64,000 nucleotides of DNA, from positions 12,594,501 to 12,658,500 of the forward strand of contig NC_092323.1 of NCBI RefSeq assembly GCF_036785885.1. Reading direction: 5' to 3'. Positions within the stretch are counted from its first letter, which is position 1. Every line of letters starts with the position of its first letter. Below are positions 57,501-64,000 of this stretch, piece by piece. The notes under the pieces are model-generated. The model ran no database searches, was not told where the DNA came from, and worked only from the letters and a program-made list of their open reading frames with translations. The position numbers were made by a program, and so were the translations under genes. This DNA is from Coffea arabica. Taxonomy: Eukaryota > Streptophyta > Magnoliopsida > Gentianales > Rubiaceae.

Positions 57501-58440
57501 TGATTTATAGACCCCATGCAATCATTATCTTCAAGTTTATGGATTCTTTTTGGACGTATTGTTAACGAATCAGGGTTCAAGATTCAGAAAACCGATCAAA
57601 GCCATAAAAAACTTACAGCATGCGGACAAACAACTATTTTCTAGTCTAAGAGCTTGAAGATGCTGGAATATGTGCATGGATAGGGTTACTGTATAGAGGA
57701 CAGACGCCTGTAATCCATCTTTAATTTCATTGCCTAAGCGTCTAATTAAGAAAAACTAAATTATAGTGAATTCCAAATTGACATACAAGCAAGCCCTCCG
57801 CGTGTCTTCAAATTTTTGAAAGACTAATACAACATAAAGAAATTGAAGGGAGAAAAGTAGTACGGAGTAAAAAGGAAGCAAATAAGCTATAGAACAGAAA
57901 AAGTGTTTGTTCGTTTGAAGAAATAGACCGTTTTCCAGAAGCAATGTTGTGCAACTTCACATGTAAACTAGTCAATCTTACTGAACAATATAACTAATCT
58001 GGAACTTTGAAGAGTCTTCCATACTCCAGTATAAGATAAACAACAGAAGACATGTTCCATATGAAACAAAAACACGTGCAAACCAAAAACAGAAAAGGGT
58101 AATATAAACTTATTTTAATGAGTCCAACCTTAATTAATCATGATTTGTCAATACTTGGAAAATTCTTCATTGTCTTTGTTGGTGAGAAAACAATGGATGA
58201 ATTATTTGAAAAGAATAGATTGTGAACAATGCATTTTAGCTATTCATGACTTTCAAATACTATAATTGCAAAACAAGTCCTCATTTGATTTTTCAATAAT
58301 GTATGGAAGAATATATGAAAACAGATTATTTTCCTTGACATTTTCTTTTCCTTCACGAATTTAGGATAAAAGTGGGACGTTAGTGCTTTAAAAGAAGGGG
58401 GGGGAAAGCAATCGAGTCTATATGATTGTGTACTAGCAAT
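54511..58440. other. Intergenic region, gene-free, with homopolymer tracts
   Basis: The first few hundred bases (54511-54900) should hold the promoter of the minus-strand ANTH gene, although no TATA box is clear. Pure G-runs lie at 54615-54630 and 56715-56735. None of the ORFs (for example 56401-56754 minus, 56899-57144 plus, 57756-57944 minus) resembles a known protein. The proline run in the first comes from the G-run. Confidence 0.5.
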
Positions 58441-58451
58441 AAACTACTCTT

Positions 58452-58652
58452 TATAAACCCATGAGATTGGAGCAGTTGATAAGCGGGTTGCTAATGCTAA
58501 CGGGAGGTTACAAGTTCGACTCCTACATATGACACCTGAAAAGTTATGGACCAAACCTTTACCCCTGAATAAGAGTCGGATTCTGCAGGCACTCCCTAAT
58601 CGAATCCGAATTAGTCTTACTTAGGTTGGGGATACTGGATGCTCAAAGCAAA
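58452..58652 (+). mobile_element. tRNA-derived SINE
   Basis: Head with an A-box-like ttggagcagttgataagcgg and a B-box-like caagttcgactcct, body with cggattctgcaggcactcc, and a short A-tail. Direct repeats aaactactctt at 58441-58451 and 58653-58663 are exact. Confidence 0.8.
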
Positions 58653-58813
58653 AAAAACTACTCTTCATGAAAATTTTCATATATAATATATTCATATTTT
58701 TGACGGAATCCTGGATTATTTGGCATACATGCACATGCCAAAAAAAATCTTTGGATAGTCCATTATAATCTTACTTTCCCTTTTTCTGGGGAGAGAGAGA
58801 GAGAGGCGCCCCC

Positions 58814-58828
58814 GGGGGGGGGGGGGGG
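58814..58828. repeat. Poly-G tract after a (GA)n run
   Basis: Fifteen G follow gagagagagaggcgcccccg. No gene is nearby. Confidence 0.85.
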
Positions 58829-59259
58829 TTTAAGTGTAGGGCGGGGAGTTTCTCTGAAAGAGGTCCAGGTGCTTATAGTTGAAATAACTGAGCAATTATG
58901 GACAAAAATCGCAGAAATCACTGTTTCGAAAAGAACAAATGCTTTAGGGTTAACCCTGCTATGCTATAGCTTCCTTGGAGATTTGTCCTAAGCTATCCTC
59001 GTATGAAAGGGACATAGAAACACGAAAAGTAGAATGAAAAGATCAAATGCACGTTATTTGTTTGTCATGATGATTTCCGCATCTTGGGCCATATTGCATC
59101 AACATGCGAAAATGGCGAAGGAATTTGTTTCTTGCCTAATTCCAAGTCAAAGACATCCACAGGAACTTGGTACTAATTATGCTGCAATTACGTTTTAAAA
59201 AAAAATCATTTCCAAAAGAACAGTTCTACCATATGTACAAATACTACCCAATTCTACAA

Positions 59260-60677
59260 GGGAAAATCGTTCAAAATATCCCTCATATTTTACAAAATGA
59301 CTTTTTTCGTCCCTCACTTTTAAAAGTGTAATTTTACATTCCTTACAAATTCACATTGACCAAATTTGGTCCCTACTTAGGTTTCCGACTAGTTTTTGGT
59401 CGGAATCTATCACGTGACTTGCATGTGATCATTTTTTAAGGGCAAAATTGTCAAATAAAATTCTTACATAATTTGATTCATAGTCCCTCACATTTCATAA
59501 AACAAATTTTTTCATCCCTAACAATTTACAAAATAAATTGTTTCGTTTCTCACATTTCAAAAAATGAATTTTTTCATCCCTCACATTTTTCAAAATGAAT
59601 TTTTTCATCTCTCATTGATCATGTGTACGAATAGCTTTTTTTCTACAAACCCATGTAAATGTTTATTTGATTTTACCTGAATAGTGTGAATAACATGTAA
59701 TTTATCTCTATTGGATTTCATCTAAACATGCTAATCGTAGTTATACACATGCTATTCAATAGATATATATAAGGGTTTAAAACTAATAATTTTGTTTGAA
59801 ACCTATGTATATATTTATATGATTTCATCATTTGAACCTATTCAATAGTTGTGACCTTTCTCTTTTGATAATAATTTATTTATTGAGTTGTATAATAAGG
59901 TCATCTAATTAATTGGTCCTAACTTGAATTCTATAATTGTGCTAATAAATTTTAGTTTAAATCTGAAATTTCTACTCGACACTTTTAAGACCAACAGTTG
60001 AATTACTTGCCTTGTGATTGTCTTAAAATTTGAAAGTGCCAATCACTTATTTCTTTTTGTCATACTTTTCTTTTGTTTACTTTTTCTATCCAAATTTAAT
60101 TCAATATAAACACTCGATAATATTTAGGATTAAATGTCATTTTTACTTTCAAATTTCAAGTAAAAAAAATGAATATAAGTGAAAAGTTAACAATTTTTTT
60201 AAACCCATGTATATATCTATTTGATTTCATTTGAGCAGTACGAATAGTATGTAATATATCTTTATTTGATTTCACATGCTATTCGTACTGTTCAAGTGAA
60301 ATTAAATAGATATATACATGGATTTAAAAAAAAATTAATCACACACATGATCAATAAAAGATAAAAAAATTCATTTTGAAAAATGTGAAGAATGAAAATA
60401 TTCATTTTGTGAAATGTAAGGGACGAAAAAATTTATTTTATGAAATGTGAGGGATTATGAATCGAATTATATAAAATTTGATTTGACAATTTTGCCCTTA
60501 AAATATGATCACGTGCAAGGCACGTGGTGAATTCCGACCAAAAACTAGTCGGAAACCTAAGTAGGAACCAAATTTGATCAATGTGAATTTGTAAGAAACG
60601 TAAAATTACATTTTTAAAAGTGAGGGACGAAAAAAGTTATTTTACAAAATGTGATGGACGTTTTGAACAATTTTCCC
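59260..60677. mobile_element. Large fold-back MULE-like element
   Basis: The ends gggaaaatcgttcaaaatat and its near complement (ending gttttgaacaattttccc) start inverted arms of about 350 bp. These can be followed through gtgagggacgaaaaaag, aaaactagtcggaaaccta, gcaaaattgtcaaat and gatcatgtg. The flanks attctacaa (59251-59259) and atcctacaa (60678-60686) are a 9-bp target duplication with one mismatch, the Mutator type. The roughly 700-bp loop is AT-rich and contains a second hairpin (about 60205-60330). No ORF of note. Confidence 0.85.
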
Positions 60678-60686
60678 ATCCTACAA

Positions 60687-63344
60687 CTATTAGAGAGTCA
60701 AATAAAGAAAGTTATTTAGTGGCCAAAATCTTAAGAGAAAAAGTTATTTAGTAGCTAGAGATACTGTAAACATAAATAGCTACTCTATAACAGTTTCAAT
60801 ATAAAAGATGGGGTTAAATTATAGAATTAATTTTTCCTACACTGACTTTGAATGAATGACAACTATGCAAAATCTGAATTTGAAGTTCTACTTTTGCACA
60901 TGTGTCATGAATATAAGGGTGACAGTGTATACAAAATTTATTCTAAATTATAATTGTGTTTACTGTTTTACAAAGGATCTTAGGAAGCAGTCAGCCATGG
61001 GTTTTTCCTACATATGCTATAGTAAGGCAGAAAACAACACGAAAACAGAAACTCGTGTTCAACAATTAAAGATAAAGCACTGGATGTATATTGTATAGAC
61101 TTGTTGACTTTCTCTAATTTTCTTGCTGACATGCACATAAACATGTATTTTGCTGGATCTCCAACTTTTGTATGGTTCATACAGCAAAGGTTTTGTAACA
61201 AACAAATAATTGTGTATACAATACTTTAGTTTCCTCCAAGCCAACAAATGAGCCGATTTATCAACAAATCGGATGACGAGAAAACTAAGAAAGAAATCAT
61301 AGCCACAAGGCATTTGTCCATCTTCAAGGATTTTTCTTTTCATCATCTTAAAGATTAAAGATTCTTTTAATTTTTTTTGGGATAGAGAAAATGGAATTTG
61401 GTGTTGCTCTTTTCCTCATCTTTACGAAAATGCCGCCAAGGGTCATCGGAGGCCTTTTAGACTTGCATATATTCTTGGATAAAAATGGTAGTATAACATA
61501 TGGTAAAAATAAATGCTACTACTTATGGTTATTGGAAGAAATAGAAATCAGAGAATGCTTTTGCAGCTAATGCCCTTCATTTTTTTGGTCCAGTAATCTC
61601 TTTGTAATTTCCTCCAAGTCCAGGGAAATTATTTGTAGTGCAAATCCAAAAGATGCAGAACCTTATTTTGTTCTTATTTTTCTGCAGATTCCTATGAGAA
61701 TGTGTCTAATACTGATTTGCTATAAATCTATTATACCAATAGTCACAAAAGAAATTAATTTTTCTCTACAAAGATACATGAGCTACCAAAATCTTTAACC
61801 AAAATCTTTAACTGCAACATTAGCTGAGTTAGGATCAAATTTTGTTGACTTGCAGACATAGTGGTCTGGTTTCAAAGGTTTGGAAAATTGACCATGATAA
61901 GATGGAATAATTTAAACTAATCTAGGATGTCACTGTACACGCTGATCATGGGCTTGTAAACGGCATATTTGACATAGGTATATCAAATTAAAAGGCCCTA
62001 TATCAATTGACCCAACCCAACGAATGATATTAGATTAGCCATGGAAGCCCAACCCATATGCCTAACTACCTCCAACTGGGTCTGCCTAACGACCCCCAAC
62101 TGGTACTGGCTAAGATGTAGTTTAGTTATTAAATTTTTTTCGAAAAAATAAAGTCAATTAGAAAAAATGTATGAGCTCTCATTGGTACTCGTTAAAATGT
62201 AGTTTAGGTATTAAATTTTTTAAAAGTAAAGTTAATTAGAAAAAATGTATACATACAAGAAAGAGTAATAATTAGTAGTATATGCATTCGCATAATAGAT
62301 TAGGTGTGATTTAAATGAACTAACAAGCGTCCATTGTGCATCCGTTACAAACACTCTTAAATTATTATGCAGCAACAACTCATTACACTTCTTTTCTGAC
62401 AAAAATAATAAATATAGAAAATCACTAACTGATCTTGAAAGTATCCAAAGAAACCTATCAAAAGTTTTTAACTAATGGTAATGCCGACATCAATAGTTCG
62501 TATCCAATCTTTTTCACTTGCAGAAATATATTACTAACTTTTTGTGCCCTAGATACTCCCTTGAGTCCCAAACCTCATTTCAAAGGTTGGCCATGAAAAA
62601 GACGGGCTAAAATGGAAGACCTTACTATGGGCTTGTAATTAAACTACATCTTTGATGTGGATGTTTCAAAGGAAAGGCCCGTATCAATTTGACCCAAGGG
62701 ACGACATCAATACAAGCCACGGAAGCCCAAACAGCACGACAAATTTGCTTGCATTTCGATGTAAAGAATGTTTGGTAAAATATTTGGAGCAGTGCCATAA
62801 TATTTTTTCTGACGTGATATAAATGTAATAAAAAAATACTTAGAAAACATGTTTACGATGCGAACATACAAACTCAAATTTTCTTTTGAGCAAATGTAAA
62901 ATTTAATTAAGATCATCAAAGGAGCTTATACACGAGTTTCCTCATATATATTTAAGCATAACTGTAGACACAAACAACAAACAAAACTGATTGATATGAA
63001 CCTCCAATCTACATTCTACAATTGAATGCTTATGCATTTTCCTTTAAAATTCGGTCCTGCGCCAAATATGCTGAGATTGTTCGGGAGGCAAGAGATAGAT
63101 GAGAATCAAACTCATATTCGGATTTAATATAGAAATCTCACCATTCGTACTCATTGGCCTTTGCCTGAAATTTTCAGTTCTCTTCAAATGCAAGATGAAG
63201 AACTGAAAAACTTAAAGCTTGTGAAGTGTTCAAAACGATAAAGAATTAGTTGGTTTTCAATAGCTTAGACCATGTTTGAATTGCAGTATTCTACAGAAAA
63301 CTTTTTACGTTCTTTTATGAGCATATTTTTAATTATTTTTTAAA

Positions 63345-63399
<55 letters not shown>

Positions 63400-63500
63400 T
63401 TATTACAATATATTTTTCTACGAAAATTTTTAAATGTAGCGATCCAAAAGGAACCTTAATAAATCTTGATGGTGCTGGAATAACAAATTGGCATCCTGAA
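60687..63500. other. Gene-free intergenic region
   Basis: No recognisable gene on either strand; the ORFs at 60856-61098, 60980-61201 (minus), 61059-61346 (minus) and 62707-62919 (minus) carry no family motif. Around 62030-62230 short phrases recur (ctggtactggctaa/ttggtactcgttaa, atgtagtttag, gaaaaaatgta). From about 63270 to 63435 a MITE-like block (gtttgaattgc...) surrounds a (TA)24 run. Confidence 0.45.
63349..63396. repeat. (TA)24 microsatellite
   Basis: A pure alternating at/ta tract of 48 bp, probably expanded inside a small MITE. Confidence 0.9.
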
Positions 63501-63503
63501 TCT

Positions 63504-63934
63504 TCCTTGAACTTTGCGGTCTAAATGAACACGCATCACCAAGCGCTTTTCCTCAAGTACTTTTTTTTTAAAAGTACATTTCCTCAAGTACTTTTTTTTT
63601 TTTTTTTTCCTGACGGAGGGGGTATCCGGGCCATCGGATAAATCAGATCCGACTAATCCCCCACCAGTCCGAGAGGAGAGGCCCCATCCCCCGAACACGT
63701 TAATCATAGGACTCGAACCCTCACGGGAGACTGGATATAGGCTCTTAAGAAAGATGCCGTCACGGGGGGCCATTTCCTCAAGTACTTGAACGGCCCAAAT
63801 TGAGCAAACAAACCCTCCTTGAACTTTGCGGTCTCAATGAACACGCATCACCAATACCTTTTCCTCAAGTACTTTTTTTTGAAAAGTACATTTCCTCAAG
63901 CACTTGAACGGCCCAAATTGAGCAAACAAACCCC
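63504..63934. repeat. 119-bp tandem duplication, first copy split by a SINE
   Basis: The unit tccttgaactttgcggtct...gcaaacaaaccc occurs from 63504 (interrupted) to 63815 and again at 63816-63934. Removing the SINE and one target repeat from the first copy leaves about 119 bp, the same as the second. Confidence 0.85.
63594..63770 (-). mobile_element. SINE, reverse orientation
   Basis: It begins with a T-run on the plus strand, then cctgacggagggggtatccg. The tRNA-like head lies at the far end (on plus, aggactcgaaccctcacggg is the reverse of a B-box). The 17-bp target duplication catttcctcaagtactt is exact at 63577-63593 and 63771-63787. It is related to, but not the same subfamily as, the copies at 3351 and 8119. 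Confidence 0.88.
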
Positions 63935-64000
63935 TTCGTGATACTTGGCATTGTTTCACTTGAGGACCCAAACATTGAGATGCCACACTATGTCTTGTCT

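Overview
The window is plant nuclear DNA, almost certainly from a eudicot. It is AT-rich, has genes with short exons and GT-AG introns, carries many tRNA-derived SINEs and small DNA transposons (hAT, Mutator and MITE types), and encodes plant-specific protein families. I cannot name the species from sequence alone.

Layout. Bases 1-6900 hold no recognisable gene, only duplications and SINE copies. A classical arabinogalactan protein gene lies at 7144-7575 (+). From 13296 to 50408 there is a tandem array of five same-strand MATE/DETOXIFICATION transporter copies, most like the Arabidopsis DTX27-33 group. Each intact copy has eight coding exons with nearly invariant lengths (about 300, 542, 87, 57, 239, 119, 90 and 48-54 nt). 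Copies 2 (25013-28937), 3 (34099-37692) and 5 (44418-50408) are intact, at 494, 498 and 495 aa. Copy 1 (13296-16116) has all eight exons but one frame-breaking insertion in exon 1. Copy 4 (39304-42693) is a decayed pseudogene that has lost exon 3. Beyond the array, a single-exon ANTH/ENTH-type clathrin assembly protein gene lies on the minus strand (53440-54510). Bases 54600-64000 hold no recognisable gene, only transposon remains and low-complexity DNA.

The most notable non-genic element is a Pack-MULE-like transposon at 16361-17817. It has about 220-bp terminal inverted repeats and a perfect 9-bp target duplication, and it carries the 5' part of a nuclear gene for the chloroplast ATP synthase gamma subunit. 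Other mobile elements with visible target duplications include hAT-like elements in introns of MATE copy 5 and between copies 2 and 3, a large fold-back MULE-like element (59260-60677), a SINE in the presumed 5' leader of MATE copy 1, a retroposed cDNA tail (10588-10755), and several further SINEs.

Functionally, the window combines a cell-surface proteoglycan gene, an expanded family of probable vacuolar or plasma-membrane secondary transporters, and an endocytic adaptor gene. Nothing ties these into one pathway. The coherent story is tandem duplication, transposon bombardment and birth-and-death evolution of the MATE array.
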